From: JAAOIF01 sp965217125
GTDB lineage: Bacteria > Pseudomonadota > Gammaproteobacteria > PS1 > Pseudothioglobaceae
NCBI GenBank assembly: GCA_965217125.1
Contig: OZ244244.1
Location: 1,364,001-1,428,000 of the forward strand
DNA length: 64,000 bases
Direction: 5' to 3'
Positions 17,922-27,800 of this stretch are shown here, in pieces. How positions within the stretch are numbered: position 1 is the stretch's first letter; the number at the start of each line of letters is the position of its first letter. The notes beneath the pieces were generated by a model. The model was not told where the DNA came from. It searched no databases and saw only the letters and a list, made by a program, of their open reading frames with translations. A program made the translations under genes and the position numbers.

Positions 17922-18932
17922 CTAATTTTCCGTAAATGCAAAAACAAACGCATCTGCAAAGAAATTATCTTTAATCATACCTTGTTCTACAAATCCAGCA
18001 ACGGCTTTAACCATAACCGGTGGCCCGCAAGCGTAGATCTCATAACCAGTTAAATCATCAAAATCACGCAAAACACTCTGATGCACAAAGCCCGTTCTGC
18101 CCTGCCAAGTCTCATTCGGCTCAGATAACACCGGCACAAAACCAATATTATCATGCTGCTGCGCCCATTGCTGTGGCAAATCCGTATACAAATCAACCTC
18201 GTCTCTTACCCCCCAATACAGATGGATTTGACGCTTTAGTTTAGTGGCAATCGCGTGTTCTATAATGGCCTTAACTGGCGCAAAACCAGTGCCGCCAGCC
18301 ACTAAAATTACCGGCTTTTTACTGTCTTCTTTAAAATAAAAACTGCCTTTTGGCGCTTCGATTTTAAGCAGTGTTTTTTCTTTCAACTCATCAAACAAAA
18401 AATTAGTAAACTTACCGCCTTCAACTCGGCGTATATGCAGCTCAATCAAGTTAGAGTTAGACGGCGCATTAGCAATCGAAAACGAACGAGAAGGAAAATC
18501 AGGATGAATTAAATCAATATATTGCCCTGCCAAATATTGTAGTGATTCTGCATTAGCAATTTTTAAAAGCACTCGCACCACATCATGGTTCAGGTGCTTA
18601 ATACTATCAACTCGGCAATGCAATGTGCGAACCTCAATATCAGCAACGCTGTCTAACTCCTGCACCACTAAAGAAACATCCGATTTAGCCCTACATTGAC
18701 AAAGCAACGCCATACCATCAGCCACCTCCTCCGCACTAATACCATCAGGTATAGCACCCTCATAAGCAACGCTGCCTTCAATGATTGTTGCCTTGCATTT
18801 GCCACAGGCGCCTCGTTGGCAGCCATACGGAAAATTAATCCTATGCATCAGTGCATCTTCTAAAATAGAACTATTTCCATCAGTTTGAAAGCGACTACCG
18901 CTGGCTTGATTTTTAATTATGAACATACCCAC
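17922..18932 (-). CDS. 2Fe-2S ferredoxin / FAD / NAD(P)H reductase
   Basis: 336 residues. N-terminal plant-type 2Fe-2S domain with CQRGACGKC (Cys-x4-Cys-x2-Cys, about 39-47) and the fourth Cys in LLCQC (about 78). An FAD-binding domain with RSFSIANAPS (about 149-158) and an NAD-binding domain with VAGGTGFAPVKAI (about 211-223) and YACGPPVMV (about 302-310) follow. This is the layout of AscD/CDP-6-deoxyglucoseen-reductase-like and oxygenase-reductase proteins; the electron acceptor is not evident because no oxygenase gene is adjacent. It heads the minus-strand unit reductase-bolA-mltD-membrane protein. Confidence 0.9.
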   Translation of the reverse strand: MGMFIIKNQASGSRFQTDGNSSILEDALMHRINFPYGCQRGACGKCKATIIEGSVAYEGAIPDGISAEEVADGMALLCQCRAKSDVSLVVQELDSVADIEVRTLHCRVDSIKHLNHDVVRVLLKIANAESLQYLAGQYIDLIHPDFPSRSFSIANAPSNSNLIELHIRRVEGGKFTNFLFDELKEKTLLKIEAPKGSFYFKEDSKKPVILVAGGTGFAPVKAIIEHAIATKLKRQIHLYWGVRDEVDLYTDLPQQWAQQHDNIGFVPVLSEPNETWQGRTGFVHQSVLRDFDDLTGYEIYACGPPVMVKAVAGFVEQGMIKDNFFADAFVFAFTEN

Positions 18933-19155
18933 TACTTAATAAATTTATTGCTGGTATTATAAAGTCAAGTAAGCCAAGTTGTTTGCTTAAACGCAACTTT
19001 GAAGGCAATGCTTTGTTTTTAGCACACCAACAAATCTAATAACATCGCTTTTGAGCTATTCTGCCCTGCACACCTCACAATCTTAGCAAAAAAAAGCAAA
19101 AGCAGAGCAAAGTTTTAAGGGTAAAATAATAATTATTTAAACAAACAACAAGACA
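18933..19155. other. intergenic gap with one copy of the CTAATA repeat motif
   Basis: A 223-bp gap between divergent genes. It contains CAACAAATCTAATAACATCG (within 19024-19056) and an AGCAAAAGCAGAGCAAAG tract (19093-19116). Both match the short repeat family concentrated at 61.6-62.1 kb and 63.4-63.75 kb. A minus-strand TATAAT at about 18957 could serve the reductase gene. Confidence 0.5.
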
Positions 19156-19881
19156 ATGACCGACCAAGAACTTAAAGACTTAGTAGCAAGTTTAGCAGTG
19201 CAAAGCGCTAAAAACGCCGCAGAAGCCGCTGATCGATCTGCTAAAAACGATGCAGAAGCCACTGCTCGATCTGCTGAATTTGATGCAATATTTAAAAAAA
19301 ACAATGCAGAAGCCGCTGCTCGATCTGCTGAACTTGATGCTCAATATGCTAAAAACGCCGCAGAAGCTGCTGTTCGATCTGCTGAACTTGATGCAATATT
19401 TAAAAAAAATGCTGCTGAATTTGCTAACACCGAGAAAGTATTAAAAGAATTAGGTATTTTTGCTGAAGGCACTAATAAAAAAGTAGAAGGCATTAGCAGA
19501 ACCACTGGCGAAATCGCACAAGAATTTTTCTACTCTTCGCTAGATAAAGACAAAACTTTAGGTGGCATTAAATTCGACTATATTGATGCTAATCTTTATA
19601 ACAGCAAAAAAGGTCAGTCTCATGAAGTGGATATTTTCTTAGAAAATAGTAATTCAGTAGGGATTGTTGAAGTTAAAAGCAAAGTAAGAAAAGATGATAT
19701 TGAGCAACTCAAAAATATAGTGGCTAAGTTTTACCAATTTCACCCTAATTTTAAATCTTATAAAATTATCCCCGCACTTGCAGGCAAATCATTTCCAAAA
19801 TCCTTGCAAAATCAAGCGCTAAAAGAGGGTTTTATAGTGCTAACGCAACAAGGCGATCATATCGAACAGCGCCTGCCCTAA
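19156..19881 (+). CDS. coiled-coil repeat protein with C-terminal PD-(D/E)XK nuclease-like domain
   Basis: 241 residues. Residues about 18-90 are a repetitive, Ala-rich amphipathic stretch (units like AEAAARSAELDAQYAKNA) expected to form a coiled coil. The C-terminal domain (about 105-241) contains HEVDIFLEN then GIVEVKSKV, the D...ExK signature of the PD-(D/E)XK superfamily. The layout resembles DUF3782-type proteins (repetitive coiled coil plus nuclease-like domain), whose function is unknown. It stands alone, with a strong terminator after it. Whether it cuts DNA is untested. Confidence 0.75.
   Translation: MTDQELKDLVASLAVQSAKNAAEAADRSAKNDAEATARSAEFDAIFKKNNAEAAARSAELDAQYAKNAAEAAVRSAELDAIFKKNAAEFANTEKVLKELGIFAEGTNKKVEGISRTTGEIAQEFFYSSLDKDKTLGGIKFDYIDANLYNSKKGQSHEVDIFLENSNSVGIVEVKSKVRKDDIEQLKNIVAKFYQFHPNFKSYKIIPALAGKSFPKSLQNQALKEGFIVLTQQGDHIEQRLP
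19219..19413 (+). repeat. 54-bp tandem coding repeats
   Basis: Units beginning GCAGAAGCC or GCAGAAGCT start at 19219, 19252, 19306 and 19360, with a degenerate fifth at 19414. The first spacing is 33 bp and the next three are 54 bp (18 residues). All keep frame, so copy number would change coiled-coil length. Confidence 0.9.
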
Positions 19882-19896
19882 GAAGGTTTTACACAT

Positions 19897-19935
19897 AAAC
19901 CCAGCTGGTATAAAAAAGTTATACCAGCTGGGTTT
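19897..19935 (+). terminator. 17-bp perfect hairpin after the PD-(D/E)XK gene
   Basis: AAACCCAGCTGGTATAA (19897-19913) and its exact complement (19919-19935) enclose a 5-nt loop. Only a weak T-run follows, so it may act as a terminator or as a stabilising 3' structure; it lies just before miaA. Confidence 0.65.
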
Positions 19936-19957
19936 GTATAAATACTAAACCAAATTA

Positions 19958-20860
19958 ATGCACAAAAAAATCGTATTCTTAATGGGTCCTACCGCCTCTG
20001 GTAAAACTGATTTAGCCATTAAACTCAGCCAACACCTGAACATACGGATTATCAGCGTGGATTCTGCGCTAATTTATCAAGGAATGGACATCGGCACTGC
20101 CAAGCCTGATAAAAACACCTTAAAACAATATCCTCATTATCTAATTGACATTTGCTCCCCAGAACAAAGCTATTCAGCACATAATTTTGTGATTGATGCC
20201 AAGGCGCAAATTGAATATGCCTTTGCCAATAAGCAACTGCCAGTTTTAGTCGGTGGCACCGCGTTTTATTTTCACGCCTTAGAACACGGCTTATCCACCC
20301 TGCCAGAATCTACCAGCGCATCCAAAGCCAAATTCACCCAATTATTACAAACAAAAGGTGCAAACGCACTACATCAAACATTAGCAAAAATCGACAAAAC
20401 CGCCGCCAAGCGCATCCACCCAAACGATTCACAACGCATTATACGCGCCCTTGAAGTGTTTGATTTAAGTGGTAAAACCCTAAGTGAGTTGCAAGGCAGC
20501 AGACAATCTGCAACCAACTATCCAATAAAAAAAATCATCCTTATGCCTGCGCGTAGCATCCTGCACCAACGCATTGAGACGCGTTTTTTGTCGATGATTG
20601 ACAATGGCTTTTTAGCAGAAGTTAAATGCCTAAAACAAAACCCAAAACTCAATCAAAACCTACCCTCAATCCGTTGCGTAGGTTATTGCCAAGCTTGGCA
20701 ATATTTAGCTGGCACAATAAATAAAGAAAGCATGATTGAACAAGCTATTATCAAAACCCGCCAACTATGCAAACGCCAAAGCACTTGGCTTAAAAATCAA
20801 ACTGATGCACTTTTTTTAGAAAAAATCGATATTAAAAAAGTCTTAGACTTTATTCACTAA
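19958..20860 (+). CDS. miaA: MiaA, tRNA dimethylallyltransferase
   Basis: 300 residues. P-loop GPTASGKTDLAI (about 9-20), SVDSALIYQGMDIGTAKP (about 34-51) for substrate binding, and IRCVGYCQAWQYL (about 234-246). It transfers a dimethylallyl group to A37 of UNN-reading tRNAs, giving the substrate for MiaB. It is bracketed by terminators on both sides and looks monocistronic; the usual partner hfq is not adjacent. Confidence 0.96.
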   Translation: MHKKIVFLMGPTASGKTDLAIKLSQHLNIRIISVDSALIYQGMDIGTAKPDKNTLKQYPHYLIDICSPEQSYSAHNFVIDAKAQIEYAFANKQLPVLVGGTAFYFHALEHGLSTLPESTSASKAKFTQLLQTKGANALHQTLAKIDKTAAKRIHPNDSQRIIRALEVFDLSGKTLSELQGSRQSATNYPIKKIILMPARSILHQRIETRFLSMIDNGFLAEVKCLKQNPKLNQNLPSIRCVGYCQAWQYLAGTINKESMIEQAIIKTRQLCKRQSTWLKNQTDALFLEKIDIKKVLDFIH

Positions 20861-20878
20861 CAGAGGCTACTAACCTTT

Positions 20879-20904
20879 AAGAAGGTCTTGCCTTCTTTTT
20901 TTTT
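20879..20904 (+). terminator. rho-independent terminator of miaA
   Basis: AAGAAGG-TCTTG-CCTTCTT (20879-20897) followed by a T-run to 20904. Confidence 0.85.
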
Positions 20905-20910
20905 AGGCAA

Positions 20911-20957
20911 AAAAATACCCCAGCCTTGTAACTTACCAAGACTGGGGTATTTTTTTT
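20911..20957 (-). terminator. terminator for the minus-strand surface-protein gene (bidirectional form)
   Basis: A near-perfect 18-bp stem (20911-20928 with 20937-20954, one C/A mismatch) with A-run on one flank and T-run on the other, so it can work in both directions. It lies 7 nt beyond the stop codon of the minus-strand gene ending at 20964. Confidence 0.85.
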
Positions 20958-20963
20958 GTATAT

Positions 20964-23900
20964 TTAAGCTGTAACCGTTTTCTGACGGCGGCGTAACAAG
21001 CCTAAAACAGCAGCTATCATTAGTAAATAGAAAGTTAAGTCTAAGCCTGTGCTATTTGATGCTAAGGCACAGCCACCACCACCACTACTAGTTGATGTTG
21101 GACTTGCTGTTCCTAAGCTAAAGCCAGACAAGCCCGATACTCTAAATACTATTTTACTATTTAAAATATCAATATTATCAACGCTAACAACAGTATGATT
21201 ACCTGATTCTAAATCACTCAGAGTCTCAGCGTGATAAACACCGTAGTTGCGACTAGTCCACTCTTGCACAGTTACTTGTGATGTGTCATAACTCATAGTA
21301 ATAATCAGCTCTCCTGTAATTGCGCCATCAGTCTCATCAATATCAACAATGCTACCATCAGCAAGTATTGCTGTAACATCTAAACGATAGAACACACCAT
21401 CAGAAGCAATCGCTTTTGAATCTGTGCTATCACTTAAATTAACAGGTGTTAGGGTTACCAGAATTCGCGCTATAGAACCAGTGTCAGCCCCGTGTGTTAT
21501 TACTGCATTTGATGAATCTACAGCAAATGTTTGCACTGACGAGTTCACACCTAATCCAGCTCGGCTACTGTTACTAAATTCAGTGCTAAAGCCGCTACTA
21601 TCTGCTACTTGACTGCCGCCTAATCTATTATCAGTATCAGTATTGCTACCAATAAACTCATAAGCAAATACCGCAGCATCACTTGCATCACGCAGTATTA
21701 GGTTAGCAGTAGCAGTAGCACCGCCTATATCGCTTATATCTACTGACAGGTTGTCGCCTGAAGCAGTAACAGCTACACCAGTCTCGGCAATAACAATAGT
21801 ATGATCTGATATAGATCCACTATCTCCGCTAAAGACTAGCGTATCAGCACCTCTAACTACGCTATAAGTAACAGCATGTTCTGCTTCTAAAGTAAAGTCA
21901 ACAGCAGTAGCGTTATCTGCACCAATATTATGCTTAACTTGGCGTAAATAACCATCCGCTTCTACATAAATAGTGTAAATTCCAGTAGCTAAATCAATAC
22001 TATAGGTGCTTGCAGTTTGAGCAAAAGGACCAAAGACAGTATTGTCGCTTGCACTAACTGCAAACACTTTATAAGTATCAGGACCAGTAACAGTACCAGC
22101 AATGCTAATACCTGCTGTTGATAGGGCTATGTTACCAAAACTACCATCAGCACCAGCACCAGCACTATCAACTACCTTAGTCGCATAAGTTGAAGCTGCT
22201 ATCACTAATTCAGCACCTGTTGGCAGGGTCAGAGTAAATGCACCGTCTGCATCACTTGTAGTCTCAAATTCATCGCCAGAAGCATTAGTATGCATTATTG
22301 TTGCACCTGGAATAGCAGCAGCACTAGCACTATCATCAACTATATTGCCAGTATAAGCAGTAGTTGGAATAACATTTCCAACTACAGTAGCAGTAGTGCC
22401 TAAATAAGTAGCAGTAATGCTAAATTCAGTAACAGCACTCACATCTTCTGCTGTAGTGCTAACATTTGCAGTTGCTTGATTATCACTAATATCAATAATG
22501 CTAACAGTAGCAGCGCCACCATTAACTAAGGCATTATCAACGCTTAGGCTAACTTCGCTACTATTTTCCATACCAAGCACAGTAACAGTAGTGGTTGCAT
22601 ACGCATCGCTACCACCTTCAAATAAGCCAGAACGCGCTAATCTAACAATAACAGGCACAGTGAATGTGCTTACATTCACGCCTCTTACATTAATAGTGTA
22701 TTCACCAGCAAAATTACCAGTAGTAGGTGGTGTAAAAGTATAACCAATATCTGTTAGAACTAATAGATTACTTGAGCTACCATCAGGCTGAGATACATAT
22801 ACATTAGCATCATCACCTGCATTGGTGCCAAATGTTATTGCATCACCTGCATTTACTATTTCACCATTATTATCAGTGCGGGCAACCGCTAAGGCTACAA
22901 CTGTAATATTAACATTAGCCGTATCATTGTCTATCGCGTTTCCAGCAGTAACTGTATAGTCTTTTGCAACACTAGCTACTGTTGGCACTCCAGTAATAGT
23001 ACAACTATCGCCACTAACTGCAACAGTTAAGCCATCTGGTAAGTTTGAACCTGAACATTCTGTAGCTCTGCCTAATGCACCATTACCATTTACAAACACT
23101 ATAGGATCAATTTCAACACCAACGAAGAAACTTACAGCACTTGCATTAGCAAGACTTGGAGCTTCTACAATAGAACTAATAGTGATATTTACAGTAGATG
23201 TGCCATTACCTTGTCCATTTGTGGCAGTAACTGTATATACTGTTGCTGCTTGTGTAGCACCTGATGTTGCTCCAGTAATTTCACAAGTGCTAGCATTAGC
23301 ATCATCAGACACACTTAAAGTAAGTCCTGATGGTAGAGCTGGATCAACAGTACAGCTTATTATGCCTGTTCCACCATTATTCACCAACGATGTATCAATA
23401 TCACTATTTATAGCATATTGTTTTTCTAAATCTGCAAGGTCAGGAGCGGAAACTGTTTCAATATTAACAGTCGCTGGAGTAGAATCAGGACCAACTGAAT
23501 TTGATGCTGTAATTGTATATGTAGTATCAGCAGTAACTGTTGTTGGGTTTCCAGTAATTTCACAAGTAGATTTATCAGCAGATGGTGCTACTGAAAGCCC
23601 TGCTGGTAGAGTTGGACTACTAGTACAAGATGTTAAATTTCCTCCATCATTATTAGTAAATGCTAAAGCTGTGATATCATCACCGCGTAAATAAGTTTGT
23701 GCAGTAGTTTCATCTACAAGATCAGGAGCGGTTAAGGCTTCGTTTATAACAATATCATAGTTCTTAGATGCACTATTTACGCTTGGAAGAGAACGCATAT
23801 TAAGATTAGCTACAGCAACAGTAGAAGTTAACTTTAAATCTATAGTAAATAATCTCTGTGGGCTATCTGGGTCAAATTGTCCTCCTCCAATACACTCAAT

Positions 23901-24566
23901 AGTAACAGTTTTACCATCTACACCGTCAACATCACCACAATTACCAAAACCTAAGTCTATCAAATTAGTATTTAAACCAATCCAAGCAAGGTCATCACCA
24001 GCAACTCCCCAAACTCTTGAAAATTGTTTATCTGTGCTGTCATCATCATCTTTATTGTCGACTACATCACTACTATCATTAGCAGGTGCAAGTGTTCCAT
24101 TATAAGATGGTAGTTCATTTCTAACTGCAGTAGTATTGCTAGAAGGAATAGAAGGAACTTCGGTTATTTCAGAAGAACGATAATAAACACTGGCACCTGA
24201 AAAATTGAAAATAAGGTCATCTGTATTTTCTACAAAATGATAAATATCAATAGCGACATTTCCTTCAGTATCTGCATAAATAGGATTGGCATCTACCAGA
24301 TTTTGAATAATTCCATCAGCATTATTAGTAGTAGTGTAGAACAATGGTTCGCCAGAACCATTTGTGCTTTGTACATTTGTTCCAACAGCAAACAATGGGG
24401 TGCCTGTGCTATCTGTTGATACTACTCGCTGAGAATTATCCAGACCTGCGCCTGAAATAATACCAGCAACATCCGTATCTTCTGGAACTGCAAAATAATG
24501 ATAGATGTCAGCATTAACTAAAGTTGGTAGCACTAATGCTAAAATTGATAGTGTTATTTTTTTCAT
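20964..24566 (-). CDS. Surface protein A: Ig-like repeats with C-terminal sorting signal
   Basis: 1200 residues from the ATG at 24566, chosen because it begins a signal peptide (MKKITLSILALVLPTLVNA) homologous to that of the next gene; a start at 24665 would prefix a (Asn-Thr)n tail encoded by a hexanucleotide repeat. Residues about 20-275 form a head domain shared almost intact with protein B. Next come about three He_PIG-type Ig-like repeats with paired Cys (about 275-540), further beta domains, and a carboxypeptidase-regulatory-like segment near 745-815. The C-terminus is SSGGGGCALAS, a hydrophobic helix, then LLRRRQK. Gly-rich Cys plus helix plus Arg cluster is the layout of Cys-type CTERM sorting signals (JDVT-CTERM or MYXO-CTERM like), implying processing and surface anchoring. 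Ligand unknown. Confidence 0.8.
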   Translation of the reverse strand: MKKITLSILALVLPTLVNADIYHYFAVPEDTDVAGIISGAGLDNSQRVVSTDSTGTPLFAVGTNVQSTNGSGEPLFYTTTNNADGIIQNLVDANPIYADTEGNVAIDIYHFVENTDDLIFNFSGASVYYRSSEITEVPSIPSSNTTAVRNELPSYNGTLAPANDSSDVVDNKDDDDSTDKQFSRVWGVAGDDLAWIGLNTNLIDLGFGNCGDVDGVDGKTVTIECIGGGQFDPDSPQRLFTIDLKLTSTVAVANLNMRSLPSVNSASKNYDIVINEALTAPDLVDETTAQTYLRGDDITALAFTNNDGGNLTSCTSSPTLPAGLSVAPSADKSTCEITGNPTTVTADTTYTITASNSVGPDSTPATVNIETVSAPDLADLEKQYAINSDIDTSLVNNGGTGIISCTVDPALPSGLTLSVSDDANASTCEITGATSGATQAATVYTVTATNGQGNGTSTVNITISSIVEAPSLANASAVSFFVGVEIDPIVFVNGNGALGRATECSGSNLPDGLTVAVSGDSCTITGVPTVASVAKDYTVTAGNAIDNDTANVNITVVALAVARTDNNGEIVNAGDAITFGTNAGDDANVYVSQPDGSSSNLLVLTDIGYTFTPPTTGNFAGEYTINVRGVNVSTFTVPVIVRLARSGLFEGGSDAYATTTVTVLGMENSSEVSLSVDNALVNGGAATVSIIDISDNQATANVSTTAEDVSAVTEFSITATYLGTTATVVGNVIPTTAYTGNIVDDSASAAAIPGATIMHTNASGDEFETTSDADGAFTLTLPTGAELVIAASTYATKVVDSAGAGADGSFGNIALSTAGISIAGTVTGPDTYKVFAVSASDNTVFGPFAQTASTYSIDLATGIYTIYVEADGYLRQVKHNIGADNATAVDFTLEAEHAVTYSVVRGADTLVFSGDSGSISDHTIVIAETGVAVTASGDNLSVDISDIGGATATANLILRDASDAAVFAYEFIGSNTDTDNRLGGSQVADSSGFSTEFSNSSRAGLGVNSSVQTFAVDSSNAVITHGADTGSIARILVTLTPVNLSDSTDSKAIASDGVFYRLDVTAILADGSIVDIDETDGAITGELIITMSYDTSQVTVQEWTSRNYGVYHAETLSDLESGNHTVVSVDNIDILNSKIVFRVSGLSGFSLGTASPTSTSSGGGGCALASNSTGLDLTFYLLMIAAVLGLLRRRQKTVTA

Positions 24567-24595
24567 AATTGTAGTTTTCATAGTTATATTCCTCA

Positions 24596-24643
24596 TATTT
24601 GTATTTGTATTTGTATTTGTATTTGTATTTGTATTTGTATTTG
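24596..24643 (-). repeat. hexanucleotide microsatellite (TATTTG) x8
   Basis: Eight perfect TATTTG units immediately upstream of the protein A start codon (minus strand), ending in an imperfect ninth. It lies between the candidate promoters and the ATG at 24566, in the presumed 5' leader. If translation began at 24665 it would encode alternating Asn-Thr. Confidence 0.97.
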
Positions 24644-24695
24644 TATTTTTAGTTTTAGTTTTCATAGTATTTATTTATATTTAAGTCATTAAGTT

Positions 24696-24834
24696 AATTT
24701 TAACAGCATTATACAGTATTTATTTAATTAAAAAAGAATTATACAGCATTTATTTAATTTTAACAGCATTATACAGTATTTATTTATTTAAAAAAGAATT
24801 ATACAGCATTTATTTAATTTAAAAAAGAATTATA
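24696..24834 (-). promoter_or_regulatory. tandem 30-bp repeats each carrying a -10-like TATAAT on the minus strand
   Basis: Repeat units start at 24696, 24726, 24756, 24786 and 24816, alternating between two 30-bp versions so that the full period is 60 bp. Each contains ATTATA on the plus strand (TATAAT on minus), at 24708, 24738, 24768, 24798 and 24829. All point toward the protein A gene. Spacing is 30, 30, 30 and 31 bp. The -35 regions are only AT-rich. The protein B upstream region holds two such boxes. Confidence 0.7.
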
Positions 24835-24849
24835 TCATAAAAATTTTAT

Positions 24850-27800
24850 TTATTTATATTTATCTAAATAAGTCTTTAATTCTATGGTTGTCTTTCTGCC
24901 CTCAATTGCATCATTAGCAATGGTAGTATGTAAATTATTAGCATTAGAGTTTAGTAAATATTTAAAGATAATTAATCCATCATTAGGGGCATTAATAGTC
25001 TTATTGCCATCAGCATCTAAAATAGTTCCTGCATTATCTAAATAAGCTTTCAACTCTGGGGTTGTTTTTCTGCCCTCAATTGCATCATTAGCAATGGTAG
25101 TATGTAAATTGTTAGCATTAGAGTTTAGTAAATATTTAAAGATAATTAATCCATCATTAGGGGCATTAACAGTCCCATTGCCATCAATGTCTAAGGAAAA
25201 AGCTATGGCAGCATTTACGGTAATGCTAAGGGTTGCTGAATCACTGTTAGTTACATTTGTAGCAGTAATTGTGTATATCATTGCTGTTGCAGTAGCACTT
25301 GGGGTGCCTGAGATAGATCCAGTAGCGGTGCTAAAAAACAAATTATTAGTAATTGCTGGCACAATAGAATATAAATCAGCAACTCCTCCATTGTTTATAG
25401 CACTTATATCATCAACATATATTCCAATAGCAAAAGTAATAGAGGCAGGTAAAAAAGCAATGTTTGGAGCTGCTGGATTAACAGTAATGCTAAGGGTAGC
25501 TGAATCAGTGCCGCTTACATTGCTGGCAGTAATTGTCCATACAATATTAGTTGCAGCATTAGCAGGTGTTCCTGAAATAGTTCCATCAGTAGTATCAAAA
25601 GATAAATTATTAGCAATTGCTGGTGATATAGAATAAGTAGCAGTTCCTCCAAAGTTTGTAACTGTTATATCGCTAATGGCACTGCCAGCAGTGGCAGTAA
25701 TAGTAGTAGTTGAAAGGCTAATATCTGGGGCAGCTGGATTGACAGTAATGCTAAGGGTAGCTGAATCAGTGCCGGTTACATTGCTGGCAGTAATTGTCCA
25801 TACAATATTAGTTGCAGCATTAGCAGGCGTTCCTGAAATAGTTCCATCAGTAGTATCAAAAGATAGGCCATTATCAATTGCTGGTAATATAGCATAAGAA
25901 GTAGCAGTTCCTCCAGAGTTTGTAACTGTTATATCGCTAATAGCACTCCTGGCAGTGGCAGTAATAGTAGTGGTTGAAAGACTAATATCTGGGGCTTTTG
26001 GATTGACAGTAATATTAAGGGTTGCTGTGCTATTGCCGCTTATATTGCTGGCAGTAACTGTGTATACAACATTAGTTGCAGCATTAGCAGGTGTTCCTGA
26101 AATAGTTCCATCAGTAGTATTAAAAGATAGACCATTATCAATTGCTGGTGATATAGAATATGTTGCATCTCCGCCAGAATTTGTAACTGTTATATTGCTA
26201 ATGGCACTGCCGGCAATGGCAGTAATAGTAGTGGTTGCAAGACTAATATTTGGAGCTTCTATATTGACAGTAATGCTAAGGGTGGCTGAATCACTGTTAG
26301 TTACATTGCTGGCAGTGATTGTATACACTTGTAGTGTTGCGGTGGTGCTTGGTATTCCTGAAATAGTTCCATCAGTGGTGGCAAAAGATAGACCTTCGCT
26401 AAGTGTTGGTGATATAGAATAAGTGGCAGTTCCACCATCATTGCTAACTGTTATATCAGTAATAGCCGCTGCAACACTAGCAACAACAGTAGTGGTTGAA
26501 ACACTAATGCTTGGAGTAGCAAATGTTACGCTAATATCAATGGTTGCGGTATCACTACCTATTGGATTTGTTGCGGTAATTGTGTATATTGTTGCAGCAC
26601 TAACCATTGTTGGCACTCCGCTAATAGCACAACTATTACCGCTAACTACAGCATTTAAACCAGTTGGTAAAGCTAGATTGCTTGCACAACTTTGAGCAGG
26701 GTCGCCTGAGTTGGTAAATTCTACAGGGCTAATCATAACGCCGGCATAGTAAGTTTGTGCATCTTCTATGTTTGCAATACTTGGCTTAGAAGCAATCTGG
26801 CTAACAGAAATCTCCACAGTAGCTGAATCAGTGCCGGTTATGTTTGTGGCAGTAACTGTATATATTATTGCTGTTGCTATAGCACTTGGTATTCCTGAAA
26901 TAGTTCCAGTCTCAGTGCTAAAAGACAGACCAGCACTAAGCGAGCGCGAAATAGCATAAGAAGTTGGAGTTCCGCCAGAATTTATAACTGTTATATTAGC
27001 AATAGCTACATTAAGTTCAGCATTAACAGTAGCAACTGAAAGACTAATCTTTGGAGCCTCTGGATTGACAGTAATGCTAATGGTGGCTGAATCAGTGCCA
27101 GTTACATTGCTGGCAGTGATTGTATACACTTGCAGCGTTGCAGTGGCGCTTGGCGTTCCTGAAATAGCTCCATCAGTAGTATCAAAAGATAGACCTTCGC
27201 TAAGTGCTGGTGAGATAGAATAAGTGGCAGTTCCGCCATCATTGCTAACTGTTATAGCAGTAATAGCTGTTGCAACACTGGCAACAACAGTAGTAGTTGA
27301 AAGACTAATATCTGGGGCAGCTGGATTGACAGTAATATTAATAGCCATCGTAGAGCTATTATTGTCATCAATTAAAATTATACTAAGGGTTGTAGTTCCT
27401 ATAAAGTCTGCTGCTGGTTTATAAGCAACAGTGGTGCTACTAACGCCAGCATTAGCTACGCTATTATTTGTAAAAGTGGCAGTTCCATCAGCGCTATCAG
27501 AATATGACCAAGTTATACTATCGCCGTCTAAGTCAAAGCCTGAAAGCGTGGCTACTTGAGTAAATGTGTCTGTTTGACTAAGGGTAAAACTTGCTTGGTT
27601 TAAAGCAGGCAAGCCTGATGGCAGTTCAAAAAAGCCGTCATCTATAGCGTCAGCGCCTACATCATTACAACCTCTATCATTAAAGGCGCTATCATCTTGA
27701 TAACGCAAACAAGCAACAGCATCATTATCAGCAAAAAAACCACTATTACCGCTATTAAAACTAAAATCATAATGCCCTGGTGCAATTTGTTCGCCATCAT

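Noticed and set aside
24567..24665. Extending protein A to the ATG at 24665
   Set aside because: The extension is an Asn-Thr tail encoded by the microsatellite and would bury the signal peptide 33 residues inside; the paralogue B begins at the equivalent of 24566.
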